Source of the DNA: Artocarpus heterophyllus
Taxonomy: Eukaryota > Streptophyta > Magnoliopsida > Rosales > Moraceae
Assembly (NCBI GenBank): GCA_025403435.1
Contig: CM046341.1
Location: 18,003,460-18,067,459 of the forward strand
Direction of reading: 5' to 3'
Length of the DNA stretch: 64,000 nt
Positions within the stretch are counted from its first letter, which is position 1. Every line of letters starts with the position of its first letter. Of the stretch, positions 21,485-33,484 are shown in pieces. The translations under genes were made by a program, and so were the position numbers. The notes under the pieces are model-generated. The model searched no databases. It had not been told where the DNA came from and was given only the letters and a program-made list of their open reading frames with translations.

Positions 21485-23508
21485 TGTTGGAAAAAAAAAA
21501 GTGTGAGGTGCACAGCGGGAATTTTAAAATTTTAACATCAGAGTATTTTTTTCAAAACACAAGTTTGACATGCTATATGTATAAATTAAATAGATCTTAC
21601 TAACCTTTATGTGCCGAAGAGCCTCCGCAACCCGTGAAGAGAAATAACGTTCTAGAAGAGCCTCAACCAACTGGTCTTCTTTGTTATTCTCTATCCACGA
21701 TCGGAGTGAGTGTGGGCTCACACGTATAGCTCTTCCACCGGTGACTCTCCTTCCAACCAATCGAGAGAACCCAAAGCTAGTGTTCGTGATTTGTGAACAA
21801 AAGCTCTCAGGGAGTTTTCAGATGCTCACCATAAGAATATCACTCTTAATCTCTCAATTGATCTGAGTAACTCATGAGACTTACTCCCTTTATATAGCGA
21901 TTGGTCCTGGGGTCAGTCATTATCAGATTAGGTCTCAAAAACTTGAAATAGAATCAAGTTTGGATCAATATTTGATAAGTCTACGTGAAAATGCATAATC
22001 TTATCTCTCACTAATCGGCAGGCCAAACAGGCTCCATCGGCAGGCCGAACACGTAGATCGGCAGGCCGAATTGTCGCTAAATATCTCCACGAATCTTTTA
22101 TTTTCCACCCGAGATTCTATAGGATAAAGTCTCAGTTTTGATTCAAATAACCCAATAGAGAAGTTATCTGATCAAAACAAACTTTATCAAGATAATCTCT
22201 AAGAAAATAAATCAATTCACAATAATTCTACAAGTTTATCTTGATTTAATTTATCCAATTAAATCAACCGATAAACAGACAAGAATTATCCGATCTCAAT
22301 AATTCAACAAGTTTATCTTAAATTAATTTTATTACAAAATTAATTTAACCAATAAACAAACATGAATTATTTGATTCTTTCAAATTTTAAACTAATCCGA
22401 TAAATCCGACATAAGTCACCAATTATTGAAAAAGTACACCGTATCGTTACAGGATTTTGTGAGCTAGCAAAGGGGACCAAAATGGACCTATAAAATTCAA
22501 GCTCTCGATAATTATGAAACCCAATATCCTAGATATACATTTCACAATTATCAACTCAAACGCTACTCCACTAAAAGCTTGGAGCTGCACTCCCAAACTC
22601 TATAGAATTACGAAGCCCGTATAGCTAAGTCTCCAAGACATATCAAAGTGTATTGTATCCCCATATGATAATCCATAATTAGCTTAAGGACAAGTTCTAT
22701 CTTACCTTTCTGATTATTTTTTATCTTACTTTCCATTATCTCACCATTAGAAAACTTACCATCCAAAGATAGTATACAATTCGGTTACACCTATGTATCC
22801 AAATGGTTGAGCGCTCTAGTTTTTCAATTACAGAATAACGCACATAAGAGGATATCATTACTCCTAAAGAGGAGCTATGGATTCCATATCTATGAATAAC
22901 AAGTCTACGCTATCGAGAGTCATGCCTCTAATGTACTAGTATGCATACCACTATTGAGATGTGGGAGTCACCCTTTAGTACATCAAAAGACACAAGTCAA
23001 GACAACGGACCCACTATCCATCTCAGGATTAAGATACAATACAAATGATTATCTAAAGTGAATCGATTTGCCAAGACAGAATTATTAATCCAAATCAATT
23101 CACTTTGTGTCCTGATCCAACACATCGTCACCTATGACAACGTGCCAATGTTTCTATTCACGGAGTCTAACTCCGATGGTCAAGACAAACCATCTCCTAA
23201 TAGGGACATAGACAACATAACAATCTTTGCACGAATAAAGCACCCAACTTTATTCCCTCGATTGCAGATCATATGTTTTAGACCGTCACCTTAAGAATCG
23301 TGTCTTCCGCATAATCAGTCCATCATATGCCTAGTTCTTAAAGGTTTAGACCGACAGTCTCAGACCACTGTTTGCTTAACATACATTCAACAAATATGAA
23401 CGTAAAGAGGACAAGATTTGGTATATATAAATGAATAAATTCTTTATTGATAAAAATGTCTCCAAAAACGTATTACACTTTTACTCCTTAGGGCATACAT
23501 ATATAACA
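21485..23508 (-). repeat. 5' LTR of copia 1
   Basis: 2024 bp, same length as the 3' LTR. On the plus strand it begins TGTTGGAAAAAAAAAA and ends CATATATAACA, then comes the TSD TTAAC. TATA motif at 21889-21896 (minus). CGGCAGGCCGAAC-type dyads lie at about 22013-22076. Confidence 0.92.
21889..21896 (-). promoter_or_regulatory. TATA box of the copia 1 5' LTR
   Basis: TATATAAA on the minus strand within GCTATATAAAGGGAG; this is the promoter position that would drive the genomic RNA of copia 1. Confidence 0.6.
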
Positions 23509-24886
23509 TTAACACATAAATTTGAAGGTCTTAATAGCTGTGAGACTTTAATAGTAAATAATATTATGAATGCACAAATTTATGTGCTTTACTTACAAAA
23601 CATGAAACAAATATAATGTCATGAAAGTAATATTTAAAAAGAATTATTTATTGTTCTAAACTAAAAGTTTAAGATTCAATAATTTCATTTATGAGTCAAA
23701 GTAGTGACATTTCTACGAATCTCAAGTAGAATTTTTAAATTGAGATTATTGGACTAAAAAGTGAAATTTTCAACATACTATGATCCTGCTGAAATTTCTA
23801 TATGATATCAGTTTAGTAGGAGAAACCTAGATCAATAGTGATCATCAGCTCAATACCAAAAATTCCAAAACGATGAGCGTAAAGCCTAAATAAGCAAGAA
23901 TTGATCTTGATTTTTAGGAAATCACAAGGCATGACAAGAATGCATAATATTTTATACATTCATAGTAAATTACTTACCAATGTAAATAACTATATAACAT
24001 TTATAATAATAATAATTATTATTACTATTATAAAAACGTTAATGGAATCCACAAATATTGACAAGCCTTTAACGCAATATAATTTCATAAATGGATTACT
24101 TTCAAAACCATAACGTGATTACGAAAAAGATTAAAAACCTCCATAGATTGCATAAAGGCCATAAGCGACTTTTTATGAAAAAAAGTTCAGGTTATACTGC
24201 AAAGTATGAAATTATGCTAAATCCAAAATTTTAATTTAGTTAATGTATAGATAGTCAAATTACATTAAAAAAAACTATTATAAATTTCAACTGTTATTTT
24301 TGTGGCAAAACTAAAAGTTTATGACACGAAAATTTGTATAATTTATGACGATCACTTTTATGATAAAATTATAAGTTTATAATTTGTTCTAATGTTAAGA
24401 TTAAAAATATAGCTGTTAAAAGAAGTGATTTACAATGGGAAATATTTGTTTTATTCACGAATTAATGTTTTAAAATTTTAGAATTTACGAAAAAATTATT
24501 TTGATCAAGAAATCATATTTTAAGTTTTGATCAAAGTTCTTGAATACAAAAATATTATTTTTAGCAAATAAATACATACATGGTGAAATTTGTGAATCGG
24601 CGCTTTTAAAGACAATACTGTCTACGTTATCATGCCAAAATAAAATCATAAAAATTCATACAGTATGAATAAATTTATGGAAATGATTGTATGACAGTAT
24701 GGAGATTGTAACAAGGCAATGACACAGCCAGAGAGTTAGAATCTATAAAATTATTTTTTTTGAAGAACAAAAAATTACAGTTTTAAAAGGTACAATTATG
24801 TTTATAGAAATTTCATGTTTGCAGATCAAAAAGTTGATCAAACCAACCATGACACAGTGTAGACTTCAAAGACCAATAATACTATC

Positions 24887-24894
24887 TATAAATA
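24887..24894 (+). promoter_or_regulatory. TATA box in LTR1 of the outer gypsy
   Basis: TATAAATA in ACTATCTATAAATAATGC, followed by a GGGGGGATCACA phrase and a CT-rich stretch (CTTTCTCTCTCTACACTTCC) resembling a plant 5' leader. The counterpart in LTR2 is TATAAATG at 40631-40638. Confidence 0.5.
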
Positions 24895-25079
24895 ATGCAA
24901 ATATAGCAAGAAGGGGGGATCACATAAAAAATCAGATTTTCACACTCAGTCTAAACTTTCTCTCTCTACACTTCCTCTCTCCTCCTACTCTGGTCAAGAT
25001 TCTAGCATCTTTTTTTGACACCTCTTGCACCAATGGGAAGCTCTCGATGAGCTGAGTCCAATGAAATGCTATATAGATC

Positions 25080-26110
25080 GTCACTCCGCTGGAATAGTCC
25101 GCAATCACCGATCAAAGCTATGGAAAACCCATTATTTTTTGACTTGATTTCTCTGCTGTCCAACCACCAATCGACAAGATCTTGGTCTATGTAGACTCAG
25201 CTCGACAAGTAGAACAAAATATAGTAGGTGAAGCCCCCTAATTTTGGTTGGTGAAGCCTCGTCGGAGTTGCCTTTTGCCGCCCTCCAAGCCATCGTTGAC
25301 CCCACCGTTAATGGTGGCAGTGAGGTGCACCGCTGCCACTGTTCAACTTACAAGGTGACGGAGAGTGAGAACACCTACCCAATTTTGCTTTTAGATGGCC
25401 GACCGACATAGTTCAGTGAGCCCCATCGAGCACCACTATGGGGCATGTCGTCTCCACTACTCTCGCCGTCGTTGGGTCCAATTGACGGCAGCAACACACT
25501 TAGATGAGGTCAGGGAAGATTTTCCCCCATCTAATTTCACGACCAACTAACTTTTGCTAGAGTTTAGGGTCCAATGCTGTCAACCACTGTGGCAGCCACC
25601 GTCACCGTTGTTCCCAACCCTATAGCCCGAAATCAGTTAGGGGAAAAGACTCAAAGGATCACGATGAAACTAATCTCCCGACCAATTTTGCAAAATCTCT
25701 ATCGGAGGACCATGATGGGTCTCTGCCTTTACTTGCTGCTATGAGGCAGGTGGAACCATCTTTCTAGATGGTAGTAAAGTGCACCACTGTCGTCATCATG
25801 CTCAGACAGCCATGGGGAATGAAACCCCTAAGCCAATTTGGCCAAACGACCTTCAGAGGTTCGGGATCAAAGCTACTATTTTTCTCAAATTTCACAACTT
25901 TGATTGGTATAGTTAGAGGTCAAATTTGTGAAATGAAGGCTATCATCGAACTTGGTAGGTGGAAAACTAGTAAAACTTAAGATCTTAGCTCGATCTGGTC
26001 ACCAAAGTTGCCACACGTGCCACATGCATGGCTGCGGGCAGCCAACCTTTGGCGAGCCTAGGATTTGGTGATTTCGACCACCGATCAATGGTCCGAGACC
26101 CCCTCCTGAC
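25080..26110 (+). other. GC-rich R/U5-like tract of LTR1
   Basis: A tract of about 1 kb downstream of the TATA box is GC-rich against the AT-rich remainder of the LTR (for example around GCCGCCCTCCAAGCC and CTCGCCGTCGTTGGG). LTR2 has the same tract at about 40830-41729. Short frames (24798-25055, 25768-25980; 41057-41317 in LTR2) are not shared between the two copies, so no protein is supported. Confidence 0.5.
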
Positions 26111-27409
26111 TTATTTCGATGCTTTGAATGTGAAGGTGCCCTTTATTCAAGCTAATTCCACTCTGTTGAAAATCGTTTGGTACCAACTACACTCAGATTG
26201 AGACGAATTAAACTATAATAACAGAGTCTAGAATGATGTTTCCAACAATGCATGATCTCTAGGAAGCATTCTTAGCCATCCACTATTGCTCGAGGACCAC
26301 TGTCAAGGATGCTTCACAGACTGTAGATACAACAATTTACAACTAGACACATTTAACTTGGAGTCCATGCAAGTAGGAATCTCGCCTACAGTATGAATGG
26401 TTTTAAAAATAAATTATCTTATATGCTTTCATAAAAATTTATAAAATGCATGATCAGTGATTTGTTGCACTGTGTTACATTATGATGTGCTGTTATGATA
26501 AAATTATGATTTATTACACCTATGTCATGCCAAGTCATATTATTTGTGATTGTGTCATGATTAATATATGACGTATGCAATATTTAAATCACATTGTTTG
26601 ATCAACTTCAAGGTAAGCATAATTACGATTTATGGTTTATGATTTACGTAATTTGTGATGCTATGTAGTAACATGCCATACTACACACACACAATAAAGT
26701 AAATCAAATTAATAAGACAAGTTAATAATATCATACTAGCCTCCCGACCTACAGGAATGCTTCAAAAAAAATGATTTCGGTGTCGTTAGGGACCTCATGA
26801 TCCTTGATGTCTTGAAGATCGAGTGCAACGGGTACGATCATCCAGCCCAATTAATAAAGATAAGTTTAGCTTAATATAAAAGCATAAAACAGGTTGATAA
26901 GCAAGCATAAAACGTTCATGCAAGTTTTTAATCAAATGATTTTTAATCATATTTTGCGAGTCTAATTTCCTACCTCCTGAGCGAAAGCTCATTTAAGTAT
27001 GTTCATGTTGTAGATAAGAAAACTCTGTCATCGGCACTTAATGGGCAGTGGTGAGTGGCGGATGAATGGTGGAGATAGGAATGGATATCACTCATGTAAT
27101 TTGTAATATTTTTGCATTTTTAGTTTACGAATTTCTACATCTTTTTATTTTACAAAATTATGTATGTCTTTAGTTTACAAAAGTTATGTACGTATAAATA
27201 GTAAATAAAATTACATAATTATGTTTTAAAAACTAAGGTTGAAATCATACAACCTCGGTCTATAGAATTTTAAGGTTTAAAAACGTTGCAATTGACAATG
27301 CAATAAACACACAAAAATATTCAAGTAAGAAAATTATAAGATTATTTAGAATTAAAAATGAATATAGGAGTTCTACGTCAAATTAAGAAATGGATTTTAT
27401 GAATATGTT

Positions 27410-27720
27410 TTATAAATTTATTATTATGAAAGTTTGAATGATTATGCTTTAAGAAACCAATATGTTAGTTTTAAAATATTAAATTATAAGAAAAAAAACT
27501 ATAACGATAATTTTAAGTAAGGTTTTAATGAACATGTTTTATGAATTTGTTATGAGAGTTTAAAAGAATATCTTTAGGTAACTAGTATATTAGTTTTAAA
27601 AATTTAAGTTATAAGAAATTATATTTTGTTTAGTTTAAAAAGATTAAGTTTTAAAAAATCATTATGTTAGTTTGAAGGTAATAAATTATAAGTAAAATAT
27701 ATAGATAATTTTTAAGAAAG
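27410..27720. repeat. Degenerate AT-rich tandem repeat in LTR1
   Basis: The phrase ATGTTAGTTTTAAAATATTAAATTATAAG recurs with changes at about 27461, 27583 and 27667, giving roughly three units of 80-120 bp with TTATGAGAGTTT/TTATGAAAGTTT between them. Confidence 0.4.
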
Positions 27721-29225
27721 TTATAAAGAGCATTTAAAATAGGATTTTATTACAACATTTAATTTAGAATTGTTTTAGAAGCATATTTATTTAAATTAAG
27801 GAATGTTTTAAAGGAAATAATTCTTAAATAATTATCTTTATGTTTAAAAAAAAGTTTTAAAGAATTTTCATTATTTTTATGTTTTAAGAGATTAATGTTA
27901 TGAGGTATGTAGAGGATTAATTTTTTTAATGATTATGTGAAAATGTAATGATTATTATTACGCTATTATCATGGTTGAGAAATTAATATTATTATGTTAG
28001 ATTTATGGAGTTAAGTTTTGGGAAACAATTATGATCTCTTTTCAGGTTCTATATTAAGAATTCAATAACAAGAACTCATCTTAAAAAAAAATTTATTCCG
28101 CAATTTCAATACTTCACATTACTACATGTTTAAGTTTACGATTATGTAGTTAAGTAACGGCTACGTAAGTAGGGTCATTACAGTCGGTATCTAAGTCGGT
28201 ATCCTGCCATCCTACTTCACATCATCACACGCCTACTTTGCTACAATTCAAGTAAGTTAGGTTCATTAAATGTTAAATTAAGTTACAATAAATAATAGGT
28301 GCCAATATCTCAAATAGCGGCAATTAAGCTAACGACACACCAACATGGATTTAGACATCCTCTCAAGGCCCAACGCAAAGCCTAACCCTAATGACACATC
28401 AAATCATAGGAAGCAGTATTAGGTGCTGACTTCCTAAATCAGCTAGACAACACGTAGAATTAGGTGGACACTAGAATCGATGCTTCGAGATGATCGACAC
28501 TTAGAGTACAAATTCAAGCAAGAATATTTAGAGTTACAACCACAGAAGAGGTTGATTGACTAGTCAACAGAGGATCTAGAGGTTCCATAGAAACTCCTTC
28601 GGACTTCAGAAAAGATTAATAAATCTCATCAATTTTAATGTAACCTTTTTAGCTAATATATTATAAAAAAAGTTTAAAATAACAACAAAATAGTCATTTT
28701 CTAAACTTCTTCTCTCTATTCCTTAAGACTTGCTTCGTATTCGTATTTTATCCCTCATTCCCTTTATATCAAATATGGAGCTACGATCAAGGTAGCTAGC
28801 CTCAGAAAGAAAAAAAGCCGGGAGGTCCTTTTCAGCTTGATTGCTAACGTATGATTAAAACAACCCATTATGCAGCACATGAGTAGATCTTCACTAAAGC
28901 CGATTCTATAGGCAGATGGACGATGCCCTGCTCTTTGTCATGAGAATAAAGAAAGTAACAATCAAGATACACAAAGGACAAAGAATGAAATCTTCTTCAA
29001 AGAACTACCACCAAAGGCAATGATGTCAAGATACTTCTTCGAAGCACGAACGAGCGCTTCGTTAGAAAGAATTTCTTAGCTTGGAACATTAATGAGGACA
29101 TCAATATTTGACTTAGAGACGACGTCGAAGGATAGATAGGCATAATACCACTACAGGGTTAGTGGTGTGACATGCCATATGATGAACCAAGAATACATAT
29201 AGTATAAAAAGTAAGATTTATGTAT

Positions 29226-29289
29226 GAATAGTACAAGCTTTTGATAGGAAAAACTTTGAATAGTACAAGCTTCTGATAGGAAAAACTTT
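29226..29289. repeat. Exact-type tandem duplication, 2 x 32 bp
   Basis: GAATAGTACAAGCTTTTGAT... (29226-29257) is repeated at 29258-29289 with a single T/C difference. Given the decay of the surrounding element this is a recent slippage event. Confidence 0.8.
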
Positions 29290-31510
29290 ATGTTATGCCA
29301 CCTGCTAGAGGTGAGTAAGATCTTGGTCTCAACAACGGTCTATGATATGCAATAATTGCTAACATAAAACTTTTTTTGTAATTTCATGATATGAAAGTAT
29401 GATTGATATATGTATAAATGTTATGAACTATGATTGTTGTATGTATTATAAATACAATATAACTTATAAGTATAACATGAAATAGTTGCTAGCAAAAGGA
29501 AAAAAAAATGCTTAGCAACTCTCTAATACGAAAGTACAAATGACATGTATGTGTATGATATGTTTATGAATATTTTGTATATGTATAACATGAATACGAA
29601 TGCTATGATGGATGCTTGTTATTTGTATTATAAACACGATATGGTTAAGTACTACAAAATGCATAATAAACATGCATAATAAAGTCCATAAGAAACCCAT
29701 TAAGGACATAACCTCCTTGATTATGATGAATGCATAGATTATATAGAATCAAAATCTCAATAAGGATAAATACAAAAATCCTTACAAGAAATTTAGGATG
29801 TAAATAGAAGTCTAAGATATAAGATAAGAACTTCCCAGAGGTCAAAGACTATCTATGGGTGGTTTTTTTTAAACTAGTATGCGACCAAACAAACCTCACA
29901 AAAGTGATCTCAGAATGAGATAATTCCTCCCCAACCTAGAAAATAATAATAATAATATATATATGTATAACTAAATAGGTAAAAGAATAAACAATAAATA
30001 AGTTATGTGGATTGGTTGAACACCGTCCTATAAGAAGTTAAGATTATGTTAAGTTGAGATTGTTGAAGCAAAGTTGCTTCTACTCATGCAAGAGATATAA
30101 GAAACATCACAAGTGTATTATAAAAGAGTAAGAATGACAATATACAATCATTAACATAACCATTTAAGAATTAAAAAAGAAAAGACTTTAGGACAATTCA
30201 CAATCTCAACCTCTCTAATCGAGCTACGTAACTAGGAAAGATTAACCATAACAAAGGGAAGCTAATAGAAATTCCTAAACAAAAGAATACAACCCATCAT
30301 ATGACTTGATGACATCTAGTCACCAATAGCCATAAAACCGAGTTTAAGATAAGCAGATAGCTATGTTCTTTCAAGGACACAGCCTGCCATGTCATTAAAT
30401 GACCTTTAGTCATCAATAGGCAGATAACCAATTTAAGATAAATAGACAGACATCCATTTAAGGTAGCAAATAGAGAATTCTTAGAGGGAGTAGAAAACTT
30501 ACCCCATCCTAGTTATTAAGCTAAGAAGACCACTTAAAGCAGATGTGCTCCCTTTAGTTTATAAAACCTGAAAATAGGAAAAAGTTAAGGAATAAACAAG
30601 ATTGGAGACCTTGGAGTCAAACACCAAACCCTCGTTAGTAATCAGACGCTATGAAATGTGAGTTTAGGGATAAAAAACGCTTTGACCAGCTAAGACGTGC
30701 CATATTGAAGAGAAATCCTCTAGAATTAGAGCATACTAATTAAAGTATCGTTCAAATTTTTAAGAAAATTTAGTTATATAGCCGATGGTTGGAGTAACCC
30801 TAAGTTATTTTTATTTTAAAAAAACTATAAGTGTGCTTAGTCTGGTAAAATAAACCTAACTATGATGTCATCCTTAGAGAAGTATTTACTGGGACTCATA
30901 GCAAAGAACTTCCAAAGCTGAGGTTGCGAAGTTATGACATGTCCCTCAAGAAATGATAGACATGAAGGAGTAACATCCTTCGGGATTATCAATGCTATCT
31001 CCCTGATAAATATACAAATAGTAAAGACTGGAGAATCGATGATTTAGTTGATATGATTAGCAAGTTTAAGAGTAAGATGTCAAGGCTTGGGATGTTGCAG
31101 TGGTTTAAGGGCCATTTATTAGCCCATCTCAACGTCAATAAAAGGCATGTTAATATTAAGATTAGAGATAGTATACGTAGAGGATGGCACATGTAGTATC
31201 CATCAAGTAAAGTAGCACATCTGAAAGTTTTGTAGGCATGTCTCAATAGTAGGAATTGCATAATAGACATGTAAAGTTTATCGAAAGCCCTTTCAACCAT
31301 GATAAGACCGACAAGATTCGTCATTTGACGAGTTGGAATACATTGTCATTAAATATACATATATATGTATATGTATTTAGCAATTAAACTCAAGGTTAGA
31401 TTGTCATTAAGTAAAACAATAGAATCATTACTACAAATTAGAACATGAATTTCAAGTAAGCTCATAAGAATAAGTGTCAAACATGTATTATTCATCTAAA
31501 TGATAGATGA

Positions 31511-31512
<2 letters not shown>

Positions 31513-31541
<29 letters not shown>

Positions 31542-31635
31542 CAATAGAATTCTTCCTGATAAAATATTATAGCCATCAAACCAATAAACTGTAAGTATAC
31601 TTTTTAGTGATCTTTCCCGCATTATTCCCATCTAT

Positions 31636-31666
<31 letters not shown>

Positions 31667-31668
31667 TA
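31513..31668. repeat. AT microsatellites
   Basis: (AT)n at 31513-31539 and a poly-A run followed by (TA)n at 31635-31668, about 80 bases upstream of the chromovirus insertion. Confidence 0.9.
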
Positions 31669-31743
31669 CACAAAATACTCAACAGAAAGAGACTTCTAGT
31701 ATACCTATCCTCCTCTTGGAAAGAAAAACCTTGTTAAGCTTAG

Positions 31744-32256
31744 TGTCACGCCCCGCCAAGCCACGAGGAGGCCACACACTTATCTTGGGCGTTTTTGGGG
31801 GAAAGCATAGCCCAAGTGAGATTCTAGAAGGGTCCAGACTGATCTACAATGTTTTGCAGCATTCCAGGAGGTTCCAGCACAGTCTAGAAGCATCCTGATG
31901 AATCTAGCAGATCCTGGAAGACTCAAGACTGCTCTAGAACTCTCTAGAATATTGTATTTGTAAATATCTTCCACACTTTGCTAGAACATTTTAGATAGTA
32001 AATAGTAGCCGTTAGATCGTTGTAAAGATCAATGTAATCTAGACCGTCCATTAGTTGGGAGGATGGCTATAAATAGGACCATCCCCTTCATTTGTAAAGC
32101 ATCCAAAGAAATCCAAGAAGAGCCTTTCCAAAGTTCTCCTTGTTCTCTCTTGTGTTCCCTTGTGTTCAAGGCGAGAGCGTGAGTCAGTTAGGCTGACTTA
32201 GCATCGAGGCATTGCTAAGGCCGCACGAGTAGCTTGGAGAAAGTAAGCTCGTGATA
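31744..32256 (+). repeat. 5' LTR of the chromovirus
   Basis: 513 bp, TGTCACGCCCCGCC... to ...GCTCGTGATA; the terminal CA has become TA here. TATA box TATAAATA at 32068-32075. Downstream TTCTCCTTGTTCTCTCTTGTG resembles a CT-rich transcript start. Confidence 0.93.
32068..32075 (+). promoter_or_regulatory. TATA box of the chromovirus 5' LTR
   Basis: TATAAATA in GGATGGCTATAAATAGGACC; identical copy at 37306-37313 in the 3' LTR, where it could drive transcription into the flanking gypsy DNA. Confidence 0.65.
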
Positions 32257-32258
32257 GT

Positions 32259-32270
32259 TGGTATCAGAGC
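32259..32270 (+). other. Primer binding site of the chromovirus
   Basis: TGGTATCAGAGC, a perfect complement to the 3' end of plant initiator tRNA-Met, two bases inside the 5' LTR. Confidence 0.9.
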
Positions 32271-32288
32271 GAGGCTCAGGCTGAGACA

Positions 32289-33480
32289 ATGGCTAAGAAC
32301 AGTGCTGCTCAAAGGGCCACGGGATCCAACCCTTCCAACGTGGAGGTGATGCAAGAGCGAGGCTGCGAAGAGATAGTCGACCCCAATGTCGTGGCTAAGA
32401 GGGGTCGGTCTAAGGACGTGATCTCTAGTTTCGACTCACGCCTATCTCGGGTAGAGGAGGCCATGGGTGGCATGGAGACCCAGGTGGATGACCTAAGCCA
32501 ACGGGTGGATGGCCTAGAAGCGGAGGATGCCGCTATCCACACTGCGATCTGAGGCATGTTGCTTCAACTAGAGGAGTCCTTGCGGGCCAAAATTGAGAAG
32601 GTTCGTGACGAGTTTGCGGGAGAGCTCACTAAAATGCGTCGAGCCCATGAGATGGAGTTGAATAGCACACTCACACGCATTGAGGATATGCGTGGGGACT
32701 TAGCCCTTTGCAAGCGGGCATTGGCGACAGGGTCCAACAGTAGCATCGTTGAGGCTAGGCGCATTGAGGTGCCAAAGCCCAAGAGTTTCAGAGGATCACG
32801 CAATGCACGAGAGGTGGACAACTTCTTGTGAGGCCTTGACCAATACTTTGGAGCCATGGGCATCACAGACGAGGACGCCAAGATCCAGTCTGCGGCTCTT
32901 TATCTCAATGACACAGCCATGCTGTGGTGGAGGAGAAGACGGGGAGACATCAAAAAAGGTACGTGTACCATGACTACCTTTGATGACTTTAAAAGAGAGC
33001 TTAAAAGGCAGTTTTATCCTGAGAATGCTGAGGATGAGGCTAGAGCTCGTCTGCGAAGGCTTAAACAATCAGGGTCTATTCGTGATTATGTTAAAGACTT
33101 TACTAACTTGGTACTTGAGATCCCTGATTTGTCGGACAAAGACGCACTCTTCAATTTTATGGATGGGCTCCAACAATGGGCCAAGATCGAGCTGAGGCGA
33201 CGTGGGGTACAAGACCTTGCCACTGCCATAGCTGTGGCCGAAAGCCTAATCGACTATGCAAGCCAAAAGGAGTCCACCAACAAGCCTAAAGACAAGAAGG
33301 GTGGTCAAGCCAAAGGTGGGGAGACAAAGGCCAACGCAGAGATGAGCATCGCCAAGATAACACCTCAAGGGGCAAGGACAAAGGCAAGCAAAAGGACGGC
33401 AAGAGTTCGAGTAAGTCCAACAATAACAAATGCTTCCTTTGTGATGGTCCCCACTGGGCTAGGGATTGCCCACAGAAAAG
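32289..33480 (+). pseudogene. Chromovirus gag
   Basis: The ATG at 32289 starts 18 bases after the primer site. One phase runs through three blocks: 32289-32552 (coiled-coil-like, SRVEEAMGGMETQVDDLSQR), 32556-32831 (heptad-rich, then RIEVPKPKSFRGSRNAREVD) and 32856-33340 (retrotransposon gag core: YLNDTAMLWWRRR, FKRELKRQFYPENAEDEAR, IRDYVKDF, LFNFMDGLQ). They are separated by two TGA stops (32550-32552, 32829-32831). Past about 33345 the phase changes and the CCHC knuckle appears ([13 protein letters not shown], 33431-33469). Gag forms the particle; the knuckle packages RNA. At least the second TGA sits where related elements have Arg (CGA), consistent with CpG decay. Confidence 0.85.
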
Positions 33481-33484
33481 AGCT

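Larger units (their letters stand above)
13858..23508 (-). mobile_element. Copia 1: complete Ty1/copia retrotransposon with TSD
   Basis: A 9651-bp element with two LTRs of exactly 2024 bp (13858-15881 and 21485-23508), each TG...CA type. It has a tRNA-Met primer site beside the 5' LTR and a polypurine tract beside the 3' LTR. It is flanked by TTAAC at 13853-13857 and 23509-23513. The domain order on the minus strand is gag, protease, integrase, RT, RNase H, the Ty1/copia order. The LTRs differ by about 5 percent over the first 430 bases compared. The polyprotein is broken by several stops and a gag/protease deletion, so this copy is now non-autonomous. It sits inside LTR1 of the outer gypsy; the empty counterpart is at 39216-39275. 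Confidence 0.93.
13807..28182 (+). repeat. LTR1 of the outer gypsy, split by copia 1
   Basis: LTR1 consists of 13807-13857 and 23509-28182 (one TSD copy counted twice). It aligns with 39213-41729 and, further on, with 56318-56825. By eye roughly one base in seven differs, so this is an old pair. It contains a TATA box (24887-24894), a GC-rich tract (about 25080-26110), an AT-rich 3' part with degenerate tandem repeats (27410-27720), and the end GGGTCATTACA. The first about 45 bases seen in LTR2 are missing here. Confidence 0.7.
28183..31743 (+). pseudogene. Eroded internal region (left part) of the outer gypsy
   Basis: It starts with GTCGGTATCTAAGTCGGTATC, a damaged primer site (from TGGTATCAGAGC), right after the LTR end. 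A short start ATGGATTTAGACATCCTC at about 28345 may be the gag start. At about 30859 the plus strand reads AACTATGATGTCATCCTTAGA (NYDVILR), reminiscent of the YDVILGMDWL box after protease in gypsy polyproteins. No frame over 70 codons is open on the coding strand, so gag, protease and RT can only be inferred from position. The minus frame 31324-30995 (109 codons) is antisense and not recognised. Confidence 0.4.

Noticed and set aside
30995..31324. Minus-strand 109-codon frame in the outer gypsy interior as a gene
   Set aside because: It lies antisense to the inferred direction of the element and shows no recognisable motif.
31780..31974. Minus-strand frame in the chromovirus LTR, repeated at 36835-37164
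   Set aside because: It is duplicated only because both LTRs contain it; it is antisense to the LTR and has no match I recognise.
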